From Agarophyton chilense (Eukaryota; Rhodophyta; Florideophyceae; Gracilariales; Gracilariaceae), in the NCBI GenBank assembly GCA_030374765.1, contig JARGXX010000100.1, positions 1,550,001 through 1,614,000 of the forward strand: 64,000 nucleotides of DNA, in the 5' to 3' direction. Made by a program: the position numbers and the translations under genes. Below, one piece after another: positions 1 to 9,710 of the stretch. The notes beneath the pieces were generated by a model. That model worked only from the letters and a program-made list of their open reading frames with translations, ran no database searches and was not told the origin of the DNA. The stretch's first letter is position 1; every line of letters begins with the position of its first letter.

Positions 1-1932
1 CACAATGCATGGGGTATCATCATCACCAGTGACTAGTACCTTGTAGACACCATGCTCAAGAGTCTCCAAGTACACTCCCTCAAGAGCACGCGACTCGAAC
101 TTGGGTCCACGAGGGGTCCTGAGCACAAATGCGGTACATCCAAACACACGCACGTGCTTCAGTGACGGCCTGTTTCCAGTAACTAAAAAGTAAGGAGTAT
201 CATCAACTGTAGAATGTTGCACACGGTTGCGTACGTATAGGGCATGCTTCAACGCAAATGGCCACAAACAATCAGGTAAGTTGGCCTGGATGAGAAGCGA
301 CCGAGCAGCTTCCACCATGGTTCGGTTGATGCGCTCCGCAATGGCGTTGTGTTCTGGAGTATATGGAGCTGAGAAAAAAGTGTGCCCATGCTCTCCGCCC
401 AGTTTGTGCTGCAGTTCAACATATTCCGCTGCTCCATCGGAGTGGACACCACGAATTTCTGCACCTCCAAGTCGTTTCAACTTGGCTGCCACACTGATGA
501 ACACATCGATCAGAACACTGCGGGGCATCATCAAACCGAGAAACACAAAGAGTGAAGGGTCATCCAAGAATGTACTTGCGTACCGGAACCTGTCTGGGAA
601 GGAGATCACCACAGGTCGAACAATATCCGAATGCGCTTTGTCACCAACAGCGGCGGCATGTTGGAAGTGACCCGGAAATGGTAGCTTGTGAGCCCTGCCA
701 AGACGACAGGCCCTGCATACGTCCTCCATTACAGACAGCTGTGGGACACCATCGGCATACTTGTGCACCGACTGTAGGTCTCGCACGTTCATATGCGCAA
801 GCCGTCGGTGCCAAAGCTCGGTGTCCGTCTGTCGAGCCACTAATGCCACCGCCGGTGAGGTATGTAGCATAAGTTGCGGAAGCATGTACATGCCAGACTC
901 GGCATCACGGTAACCACAACCCAATTCCAACCCATTGGACTCAAGCATCAAACTCACATGGAGACGAGAGAAGTAAGAGTCAATACCTTTGTCGGCCAAG
1001 CATCCAGTGGACACCAAGTTGTATCCCAAACTCGGTAAAAGCAGCACAGTTGTGAGCCGTAGATTTGCATTCCCGAAGGGAAGGAGCACATCTCCGCATC
1101 GAGTGCCTACCACTGTAGTGTTGTCGGCGAGCATAACCGTCCTTCGGTCACAAGAGTGCAATGAACCAGATATGAACGCCATCTCCGAATGGAAGCAATG
1201 CACAGTCGCATCACTATCATCATAAGTGTTCAAATCCTTTGGGGGAACTATGGTGGTTTTGTAGACTGCTACACCAGCGATTTCCACCCTTCCCGACTTA
1301 GCAGATGACTTGACGGATCCACCACCTGCACCCACTTTCTTTGAATGAGACGAAAGATTTTCGATGATGCTTTGCAGTAGGTGGTTGTCAGGGTTGTCCG
1401 GATTCATGAAACAGCAATCCTGAGTGTGTCCATCACGGTAGCAGAATGTGCAATGGTGACCATTGCTACTGCCGAAACGATCCGAAGAAATTGACTTCAG
1501 GGCCAGGGCAAGTGCACGAGCGGTAGAATCAAGGTCAGATTGGTCATCCTACTCATCGCCACCGTTTCCTGAGACAGATTTGGCGCGTTCGGTGGTGTCA
1601 AAATGTCGACCGCCTTTGTTCTTGCCCCTCTTCTTCCGACGAGAGCTTCACCCTGGTGGCTTCGTTGTCACTTGCTTTGCCTTACACTCATCGATGAGCG
1701 TGGTAGCAGCATAATCTCATGTGAGCTCAGCGATGTCCTTGGTGCGAAGAGCCGCCGCCGTGGTCTCCAAAGCGCAGTTAGGATATATGGAAGCGAGCAA
1801 CATCGGGGCCTTGTGAGATTCCTGTATAGCCGCATCTTTTCCCATACGCTCCAATTGAGAGAACAGAGATGTGTACTGGTATACATAACTAGCAATGTTC
1901 TGTCCATTGTACGCCATGCGGAACAGCTCAAA
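1..1932 (-). pseudogene. CoA: Ty1/copia gag-pol, 5' part, runs off the left edge
   Basis: Retrotransposon polyprotein read on the minus strand in a single frame. From high to low coordinates: a gag middle segment (FSQLERMG-type, UBN2-like), a CCHC zinc knuckle CTFCYRDGHTQDCC at 1411-1452, a protease region where the usual DSGA-type site reads DSDAT (about 1204-1218), a GAG-pre-integrase segment (WHRRLAH, then CRAC), and the integrase core with HSDIV, SDGAAEY (about 421-444) and the glutamate of AIAERINRT (about 330). The pol half from about 1548 down to base 1 has no stop, but gag holds three in-frame stops: TAG at 1549-1551, TGA at 1648-1650 and TGA at 1717-1719. Gag starts in its middle directly at the LTR, so the N-terminus, leader and primer site are missing. 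RT and RNase H would lie left of the window. Confidence 0.85.
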
Positions 1933-2518
1933 TGAAGGTAGTCAGCCTTGACAATTTACTATGGTCGTCGGCGACCGTCATTGACAACTATAACTACCTT
2001 GCACGCACTTCCACCGCCGGTGCTGACCGTCGGCGGGTCATACACGACTCACAGCTTGCCAACATGCGACGAGGAGTTGCGCCCCAAAACAATTTCAAAC
2101 ATAAATCACAACTAATAAAACCTCAAAAAAACATCCAAAGCGGTGCGCCAATGCCAACCGCCCCGCGCAGCCCAGATTCGGCTGTTACAACAAACCCAAT
2201 ATCCAGCCCCCATTCGCACATTCTCTGCAACTGCATAGCCCGTGCTCATTCAGCGCTCTCGTCCAATCAAATCGCTCCACTTGGGCCGAAGCCCCAACAC
2301 GCCCCATTAGAGCCAGAACACTTGTCCCCACCACGTTGCATGAGGTCATTTGCAGTAGCCAATCAGAAGGCCGTTTCACGTTGAGATTGAGATGAGGTGC
2401 ATATGCGTTTTTCCGCGGAGGGTGCCCAAAAGTGCCCACGCTTAAATCCACTTTTTGTTTTCCACTATTTACAAGCTTCCCAGGAGGTCGGAGTGGCTGT
2501 CGACCTAAATACTCAACA
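1933..2518 (-). repeat. CoA 5' LTR
   Basis: On the minus strand it begins TGTTGAGTATTTAGG and ends CTTCA, the TG...CA form of copia LTRs. It matches 54116-54702 along its whole length with few differences (586 against 587 bp). Right of it the sequence changes abruptly to gypsy pol at GGTGA (2519-2523), the probable target-site duplication; its partner would lie outside the window. Left of it is the middle of copia gag with no primer binding site, so an internal deletion has fused LTR and gag. Confidence 0.8.
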
Positions 2519-5500
2519 GGTGACACAGACGAAGAACTGCAAACTCCGTCTGAAGATCAATTGCAAACGGCAAAGGATCCAGAGAGCCTGGTCGATGAGC
2601 TAGACTTAGCACATGTGTCGGAACACTACAGAACGAAGATCAGGTCTATGCTGAAGAAGTATACATCCATGTGGAGTGGAAAACTAGGAGAGATCTCCGC
2701 TACGGAACACCACATTGATTTGGTCTCAGGGTCACGACCCATCTCCCAACCACCCTACAGAGCGGGACCGCAAACTCGCCAAATCGAGGAGGAGAATGTC
2801 AGCAGAATGCTGGGAGAAGGAGTAATCGAAGCAGCTCAATCTGCTTGGGCCTCACCAGTAGTGCTGGTTTCGAAACCTGATGGTTCTTTACGATTCTGTA
2901 TCGACTATCGAAAACTGAACGCAGTTACAGTTCGAGATACATACCCGTTGCCTCGAATGGACTAATGTATTGACAGCTTAGGAGAACCGAGCGTGTTCAC
3001 CACGTTGGACGCCCGCTCGGGCTATTGGCAGGTGCCTGTAGCGGAAGTAGACCCAGATAAAACCGCATTTGCGTGTCATGCCGGTCTCTACCGTTTCAAA
3101 AGGATGCCCTTTGGCTTAACGAATGCACCGGCTACTTTCCAGCGTACTCTGGAAATCTTGCTCTCAAGATACAAGTGGAAGACTTGTTTAGTCTATTTGG
3201 ACGATGTGATCATCTTTTCCCAGGATGTGGAAAGCCATTTACGGCATGTCGAGGAGATCTTCAAAGCACTACAGAGCGCAGGTATCACATTGATGTTCAA
3301 GAAATGCGAATGGTTCGCTGGCACCGTCCGATACTTAAAACATGTGATCAAGCCGAGAGAGCTTGCCATTCAAGAGGCACAAGCAGCGGCTCTCCGCGAA
3401 GTACAACCTCCGTCGACATAGAAGCAGTTGCGTTCTTTCCTCGGCTCTTGCAACGTCTACCGACGATTCGTGCCGCGATACTCGCATATAGCGGCACCGC
3501 TCAACGCAAAGCTGCGTAAAGGACAACCAGTACAGCTGGAACAATTCAGACAAGCTGAAGTGGAAGCGTTCGACACGCTGAAGACAAAGATTATTACAGC
3601 CCTAGTCTTGGCGCTCTCCATCCCCAACCTGCCATACTCAGTGGATACTGACTCTAGCGAGTACCAAGTAGGGTGTGCCCTTTTTCAAACACACCCTGAT
3701 GGTGAACGCAAACCCATTGGTTACTGGTCAAGATCGCTGAACGCAGCTGAGAAGAAGAATTCAGTTTCAGAAAAGGAATGCATTGCAGTCGTTTGGGCTC
3801 TAACCACATTGCGACCGTATCTCCAAGGAGAACGTTTTACCGTCAACACGGATCATTCGTCTCTACGATGGTTACTGTCCATTACAGACCCGTCTGGTCG
3901 TCTCACACGATGGCGCTTACGCCTTTCTGAATTCGATTTCGAAGTGAAGAATAAGAAGGGATTGGCCAATGTCCAATCTGATGCGCTATCGCGACTCAAA
4001 ACACTGGCCGAAACCCAAGGCGAAATCGATGAGGAGATACCTGGCTTCTACATGGAGACCCATTCACCATCTTTTGATGAAGAGGAACAAGAGACCCTTG
4101 ATGATTATTCGGATGTAGGCCCGTTCCTTGCATTAGCAGACAATGATTCTTCAATTCAACTCGAGCGAATCTCGTGCGCTGAGCTTTTAAATGAGCAACA
4201 CGCCAATACGTTTTGGGCGTCGATACGCTCTCGTCTTAACGGGGGGGGAGGAGCTCCCCTTTTCACTCGATTCAAGAGGAATACTGTTAAGACATGTCGA
4301 AAAGCATGATCAGGTCGTGATTCCACACGTCTTGAAGAGTCGAGTACTCCATCTGGCACACTACAGCAGGCTGTCTGGTCATCCAGGAGGAACGAAGTTG
4401 TTCATGACTTTAAGAAGAGATTTTACTGGCCTACTTTGGCAATGGACTGCCATGCTACAGTGAGGCTGTTTACAACATGTGCGAAGAATCCCGTGAAGCT
4501 TTACAGGAAGCGGAAACCAATGACGTTATTCCAGGCGAAAGGGCCTTTACAATACGTCAGTATCGACATTCTAGGGGAATTGATTAGCTCAAGGCGAGGT
4601 TATCGCTACCTATTGGTAATCACCGACCGCTTCTCGAAGCTAGTGCGGACTGTGCCGCTGAAGCAGATAACCGCAGCCGTAATCGCACAGGCGTTTATCA
4701 AACACTGGGTATTTATATACGGACCACCAGAAGTTCTGTTATCAGATAATGGGAAGCAATTCGTTGCGAAGTTCTTTCAGAATGTTTGCCGAATTATGGG
4801 CATTCGAAACGTGTTTACCATGACCTATCATCCGCAATGCAACGGTCAGGTGGAGCGTTTCAATCGCACGCTGATATCAGCATTACGACACTACATCGCG
4901 GATAACCCGAAAGAATGGGACATGTTTACAGATACTCTGTGCTACGCGTACAATACGCAAGTGCATACCTCTACAAAGGCGGCACCGTTCGACCTCGTGC
5001 TCTCACGTAACCCTCCGGCTTTACCGGTTGCGCTCGACGACGAGACAGAATTGGACGCGCCGACCCCGGCTAAGTACCATCTGAAATGGAGGAATGACCT
5101 GAAGGCCAGAGCGGAAGAAGCCTCTAAGGAGTTATCAAAGACGCAAGCTCGCTATGAGCGAAACTATGACGCCAGAAGGCGAAGAGGAAATCCGGCAATC
5201 CGAGTAGGAGGTCACGTCTTCGTGCAAGTCGAAAGACCTGACAAACAGGAAGAATCTCGTCATAAGTTGTTGCCGATAGCGGCTGGACCCTTGAAAGTGG
5301 TGGACCTTGATGAAGACACAGTGGTCATCAAGACAGGTGTGGACGTTGAAAGTGTATCGCGCGATCCCGTTGAAGTCGCGCCTGGCCCGCAAGTGGAAGT
5401 CCAGGTATCTGGTAGAACTACGGAGGCAAGTGCGACGGAACGTCAAGTCAAAAGCCCAAGTGACTCTGGGGAGAGTGAAGCGCCACCAATGGCTCGAGCG

Positions 5501-6334
5501 GAGGAGAAAGCTCTTGATCTCCCACCGCCGGCGGTTGCGTACGCCAATCACGGACAGCTTCCAAAGAATCGGGATATGCCCCGTGGCACGCGCACACCCG
5601 TAAGAACAGAAATGGAACCTTAAAGCAGGAAAGATGCTTTGGACTTTGGTCCCAAGGACTTGGAAACGAGCGCACGCGAGAACGCGCCGTTGCCACTTCA
5701 GGCTGAACCGTCAGGTGAAGCCCCACTCGCTGTTCCGCCGATATCGGCTCCCATCTCTCGTGGGCAGGAAGAAGAAGAGGTAGCGCCTTCTGTCGTGGTG
5801 CAAGCACCATCGTCCACCGGACAGCGGTCAGAATCGGATAAACCGAAGGAAGTTCATCTACGAATGGAATTGAGAAGTAGCAATAAGTACGCTTCTATGG
5901 AACCTGGAAAAAAGGATAGCTCTTTCTCTGAGAAAGGTTCTCAAGGAATTATTACACTGCCCCTGCGGGCAGAACGACTGTTAGTCGACGAGCGAACGCT
6001 TAGCGACGCTGAGACTGCTAACACAAATACGCTTGGGTCACCCCTAAGGCATTTCGAACCTGTTAACAGGAGTCTCGCGCCAACAGCGAAAGCATTGGGA
6101 AACGCCCAGGAATATGTTATGGATCGCATACGTGAACATGGCGAGCATGAAGATACTAGAGAATTACTGTATCGATTCCGTTGATACGGTTTTCCTCCGG
6201 AAGCAAATACGTGGGAACCTATAGCTCATATCACCCTTTCGCAGCTCGTGCGATATCATCGACGCATGCGAGTACCACTCCCCAGGGAGATCGACTCCTC
6301 GATAGTCGGGCTCATGGGCACATCCCATTTCTAA
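2519..6334 (+). pseudogene. GyA pol: RT, RNase H, integrase, chromodomain
   Basis: RT has the YLDD catalytic box at about 3193-3204 and the RMPFGLTNAPATFQR block. RNase H follows (SVDTDSSEYQVG, NTDHSSLRW). Integrase has a zinc-binding HHCC part (about 4350-4490), the aspartates in SIDILG and SDNGKQF, and the glutamate in GQVERFNRT. A chromodomain closes the protein at about 6112-6290. Disruptions: TAA at 2963-2965 (GAA in the GyA2 copy), TAG at 3419-3421 (also in GyA2), an extra G in an eight-G run at 4241-4248, a compensating one-base loss near 4421, TAA at 5621-5623 and a Trp-to-TGA change at 6182-6184 in the chromodomain. Not functional as it stands, though catalytic residues are largely kept. 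Confidence 0.9.
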
Positions 6335-6354
6335 GTATGGACTAAAAAGGTAGT

Positions 6355-6540
6355 AAAAACTCGAAAAGCGAGAAGAAAACAAGAAGTCATGTGGAAGAAA
6401 CGTGAAAACACGCAAGCACAGGGCCTTTACTGAAAATCACCTTGGACAAACTCGAGAAGCGAGAAGAAGGATTGAAGAACTCGAGAAGCGAGAAGAAGAA
6501 GTTAGGAATTCGAGAAGCGAGAAGAGATGAAGACTAGAAG
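6355..6540 (+). repeat. Minisatellite in the GyA pol/antisense-ORF interval
   Basis: Imperfect tandem units of about 26 nt built on TCGAGAAGCGAGAAGAAG with spacers such as GATTGAAGAAC, about three clear units between 6450 and 6530. The homologous interval of GyA2 (42880-43030) has more units. It lies between the converging 3' ends of pol and the antisense ORF. Confidence 0.75.
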
Positions 6541-6635
6541 ATAAGAAGGGAACGTGAAGACACGAAGTCACCGGAGTTTTATTGGTATCAAGATACCACC
6601 GCAAGGGTGTTGACTCGGAGTCTTTTCTAGGAACA

Positions 6636-8318
6636 TCAAAGAGACGTGCGAGCACGCAGGTTCGCAAGAAGCTGTGCGCAATCACCCTCAACTTGGTCCA
6701 TGGGAAAGCCCGCGTCTAAGAGGAACTGCCTCTGCGGATCCAAGCCTGGATCTTCGACCGGCACTGCATTAGTTTGTTGGGTAAACCCATGACAGTACTC
6801 TTGAGCAACTCCCGCCGCTGCGGATGGATCGACGGAAGTGGCTACGCCTGCCAGCTCTGGCTCGTCCTCGTAACCGAGTTCAGCCTCAGCTCCCGGCGCT
6901 TCCTCATACGGTTCCTCTCTGTTCTGGGATGGAGTAGCATCGTACACGTATCCAGTAAGCTGGTTCGGTGGCATGTCACGCGGGTTCTCCCGAAGAAAGC
7001 GAGCCTGCTCGAAGGTCATCAACTGGCGCGTCCAGGGTTCGTACCAAACGAAATCTCCAGCACTTGCTGTTCGTCCAGGAGAATGGTCGTCGTGTCTTGC
7101 ACGGGTTCCGCGAGCGGATTGATCAGCAGGCACTCCAGACCAATCGACACTGTCGATCGAATCCACAAGATAAAGGATGTCGGCATGGTTCGCACGGGAT
7201 CCCAGGACAAGGGAAAGATCGAGTTCTCTCGCATAATTTCGCGCTGTGGGCGAAATGTACCAAACTCTAAAGGTATCATAAGCATCCAACAGGAGGAACA
7301 CGGCCATCTTGGCGATAAATTCGGTATATACCACCGTCCAATATTCCGAGAACGGGTCGTTAACCAACGCGGACCCGATGTAGGAGATCGCCGGTGGGAG
7401 CTCCACAGGGCAACGACGAGGACTCTCGATCGCCGCCCAATGCTCCGGAATACCGATGTAGCGCCCGAAGCGCGCGTTCCGCCGGACGCGGTCAATCTCG
7501 ATCATTTGATACGGCACAAAATAGCCTAAACTTGATCGAGTACGACGTTCCCAACGGGAATAATCCCAATAGGGAATGTCACGCTTTCGAACGAAGTGGA
7601 ACTCTGCACGGAGAAGAGGTTGCTGAAAGCAGAGAACTGCATCACGCACACCGCGCACACCGCGCCAACCGCTGACATCGACTTCAACGAGTGTCTCGAT
7701 ATACGAGTAACTTTCACCGTCAGTACGGGCTTTCCAGGTATCTAGTTTCCCGTCCTGCGGGAGGAGAACCGTACTGATGAATCGGTGAAGACGCTGGTAA
7801 ATCAGCTTGGTGAACCGCGTACGGGCTTCGGACAAGGTTTCCGTTGGATATCGCGCAACTGCGTTGTCTGGTAAAGCAATATGGCTCGCCCAGTCGTCGC
7901 TATAAATCGCGTGTTCCGGAATACAGTCAGGGAAGTACCCACCGTGTACATACTGTTGTATCAACGCGTCATCGCGGATAGCAACTGGATCAAACCAGGG
8001 CGCTTGCGCGAAAAGTTCACCGTTGTCGAGAGGATCTCGTCCATGAAAATGCGCAGGGTGCGGGTAGCTCGGCTGAGCACGACGAGAAGGAGCTCGAATC
8101 ACACCCTCAGAGGCGACGTAAGCCGCGTTCGGCATCGGAACCACGGTTGGCTGGGGTAACAGTACCGACCGGAATCCGGTGTACGGTGTGGGGAACGAAC
8201 GGTATGGACCGAGTTGAGCAGTAGGCTGCGACGCATAACCAGCGGTGTTGGACGGAGCCCCAGAAGCCACATCCTCAGAGGAGGCCTGAAACGGGTTGGA
8301 CCCGGCGTTCGGATCCAT
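6636..8318 (-). CDS. GyA antisense ORF, 560 aa, unknown function
   Basis: Complete ORF on the strand opposite to GyA pol, between pol and the 3' LTR. I recognise no known domain. Residues 1-95 are rich in P, S, Q and A; 100-460 hold the conserved core; the C-terminal third is acidic with a closing helix-like segment (RQFLLDAGF). Conserved blocks shared with the 550-aa GyC protein include APWF with RD and LIQ (about 106-121), RAEF (237-240), GYFVPYQ (265-271), GRY (285-287), VELPP (305-309), GS..ND (315-321) and AGDF (420-423). No signal peptide and no convincing transmembrane span, although 328-350 is fairly hydrophobic. The ATG lies 168 nt from the LTR edge, as in GyA2. Homology across diverged elements argues for a real protein; its function is unknown. 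It is not a usual env position because the strand is inverted. Confidence 0.8.
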   Translation of the reverse strand: MDPNAGSNPFQASSEDVASGAPSNTAGYASQPTAQLGPYRSFPTPYTGFRSVLLPQPTVVPMPNAAYVASEGVIRAPSRRAQPSYPHPAHFHGRDPLDNGELFAQAPWFDPVAIRDDALIQQYVHGGYFPDCIPEHAIYSDDWASHIALPDNAVARYPTETLSEARTRFTKLIYQRLHRFISTVLLPQDGKLDTWKARTDGESYSYIETLVEVDVSGWRGVRGVRDAVLCFQQPLLRAEFHFVRKRDIPYWDYSRWERRTRSSLGYFVPYQMIEIDRVRRNARFGRYIGIPEHWAAIESPRRCPVELPPAISYIGSALVNDPFSEYWTVVYTEFIAKMAVFLLLDAYDTFRVWYISPTARNYARELDLSLVLGSRANHADILYLVDSIDSVDWSGVPADQSARGTRARHDDHSPGRTASAGDFVWYEPWTRQLMTFEQARFLRENPRDMPPNQLTGYVYDATPSQNREEPYEEAPGAEAELGYEDEPELAGVATSVDPSAAAGVAQEYCHGFTQQTNAVPVEDPGLDPQRQFLLDAGFPMDQVEGDCAQLLANLRARTSL

Positions 8319-8476
8319 CGCGAGAGATCGAGCTGAAGAGCGGTGAGGAACAGAATACTGTTAAGAACTGTAAGAGTTGGTCGGGCGGCGAGGAATTCGT
8401 GATGACAATGAGTACACGGAACACCGGTCCGACTGCGTATAAACGCTTCTTGCGTCCCCCATGGTTCGCGCTTAAC

Positions 8477-8486
8477 GAGGGGGGTA
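8477..8486 (+). other. GyA polypurine tract
   Basis: GAGGGGGGTA directly before the 3' LTR, the expected plus-strand DNA primer. The same position in GyA2 (40927-40937) and GyC (18363-18374) also holds a G-run on the element's sense strand. Confidence 0.8.
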
Positions 8487-9153
8487 TGTAGTATTCTACT
8501 ATGTCGGGGAATCCGATAGGCGAGTTTTTCGCGAAGTTGCGGTTGGAACTCATAAGTGAGTGATATCATCAGCATTGTGATACGAAACGGCACACCGCGT
8601 AGGATGCCAGGAGGCAGGGTACAGTGTTGGGACACGTGGTATCACGAGTGGAGTGGCTTGCAACGGCGCATGTAGTGGCGATCCACGTGGCCGGTTTTGC
8701 TACCCTTTGTAGATGTAAGTCCATTAGGGACCGTATCCATACAGTGGTTTGGCTAAGTGGCTGACCACTGGGTATAATTTATATATTTATTTGGGCACTC
8801 ACCCTAACCTACAGTATATAGTGTACCAGAGGTGAGCGCCGAATCCAAGGAAAGGAGACAACATGGGCATCATGACTATTCTGTTCCTCGCTTAGGATTC
8901 CTTAACCGGAGATCCGGACCAGCTATAATAGATAGTCACTCCCCAACCACTTCACGATCCGTCTCGTACCTAGGTCCCATCAACGTTTTACAGTTTCCCT
9001 GTTCACCCTCGCTGGCGAGTAGTGGCCTTACACCCCACTTCCAGCTCGCTAGTGTTGTAGCTCTACCACCCTTTTTCCTTCGCCGCAAGCGACCCATCGG
9101 CAGTCCGAACGCTGTCGCAGGTGTCTGCTCTCTCCGTTAGAGCGGAGACTACA
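8487..9153 (+). repeat. GyA 3' LTR
   Basis: 667 bp, TGTAGTATTC...ACTACA with matching inverted ends. It aligns inverted with the GyA2 LTRs at 40260-40926 and 50232-50897. The next bases, GAATA (9154-9158), are the candidate target duplication; the other copy would lie left of the window. AT-rich TATA-like stretches occur near 8775-8820. Confidence 0.88.
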
Positions 9154-9710
9154 GAATATGATCAGTCGCTTCGGAAACGAGAGCTTGCTCGAGGCGCGCG
9201 AACAATTCACCCGTCTAGTATACCAGCGATTACGCTGCCTTATCGGCTCGGTGCCTCTCAATGAGTATTGGAAATTCGATATCTGGTGTGCCAGGACAAA
9301 TGGCGAGGCCTACTCGTATGTCGAGAACCTAGCGGCTTTGGATGTCCAAAGGTGGCACGGTGTTCGTGGAGTATCCAACGGGGCCCTCTGTTCCGACAGT
9401 TCTCAATTACGTGTGGAATTACGCTATCACCGCATACGGGATAATCCGTATTGGGAATTCCCCCGGTGGGAACGCCGTACCAGATCTCGACTGGGATACT
9501 TGGTTCCATACCAGATGCTCCAAGTGGACCGAATTGGGTATAAGTCGAACGTCGGGCGTTACGTGCCGATTCCTCAATACTGGCATGAAATCGAGAGTCC
9601 TCGTGGCTGTCCTGGAGAGCTTCCTTCTTTAATCACCTACGTAAGTTCCTTACTCGCAAATGATCCGTTTTCCGGTTATTTGGTAGTCGTCTACAGTACA
9701 TTCATCGTCT
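9154..9710 (+). pseudogene. GyB antisense ORF, internal fragment
   Basis: From 9158 the plus strand encodes about 180 aa homologous to residues about 155-335 of the GyA antisense ORF: RFTRL-type start, RWERRTRSRLGYLVPYQ, GRYVPIP, GELP, ANDPFSGY, VVYSTFI. The N-terminal part is cut off by the GyA insertion at 9153/9154. After about 9710 homology ends and the reading frame continues by chance into the reverse strand of the GyB pol linker, so the C-terminal third has been deleted. It is a third lineage of the antisense protein. Confidence 0.8.

Larger units (their letters stand above)
2519..9153 (+). mobile_element. GyA: Ty3/gypsy chromodomain element, 5' truncated
   Basis: Plus-strand element cut at its left end by the CoA LTR. 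It holds RT, RNase H, integrase and chromodomain (2519-6334), a short tandem repeat, an intact antisense ORF (8318 to 6636), a polypurine tract and a 3' LTR (8487-9153). A second copy, GyA2, lies inverted at 40260-50897. The right flank (9154 on) is the interior of the antisense ORF of another gypsy element, GyB, so GyA inserted there. Gag, protease, primer site and 5' LTR are not in the window. Confidence 0.9.

Noticed and set aside
5135-5551. Long reverse-strand ORFs within GyA integrase, and the like within GyA2
   Set aside because: Shadows of integrase coding; no independent family features.
2963-6184. A variant genetic code reading stops as amino acids
   Set aside because: All three stops occur, mostly private to single copies and mixed with frameshifts, while the intact ORFs use normal stops. 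Only the shared TAG at the RT/RNase H boundary is kept as a finding.
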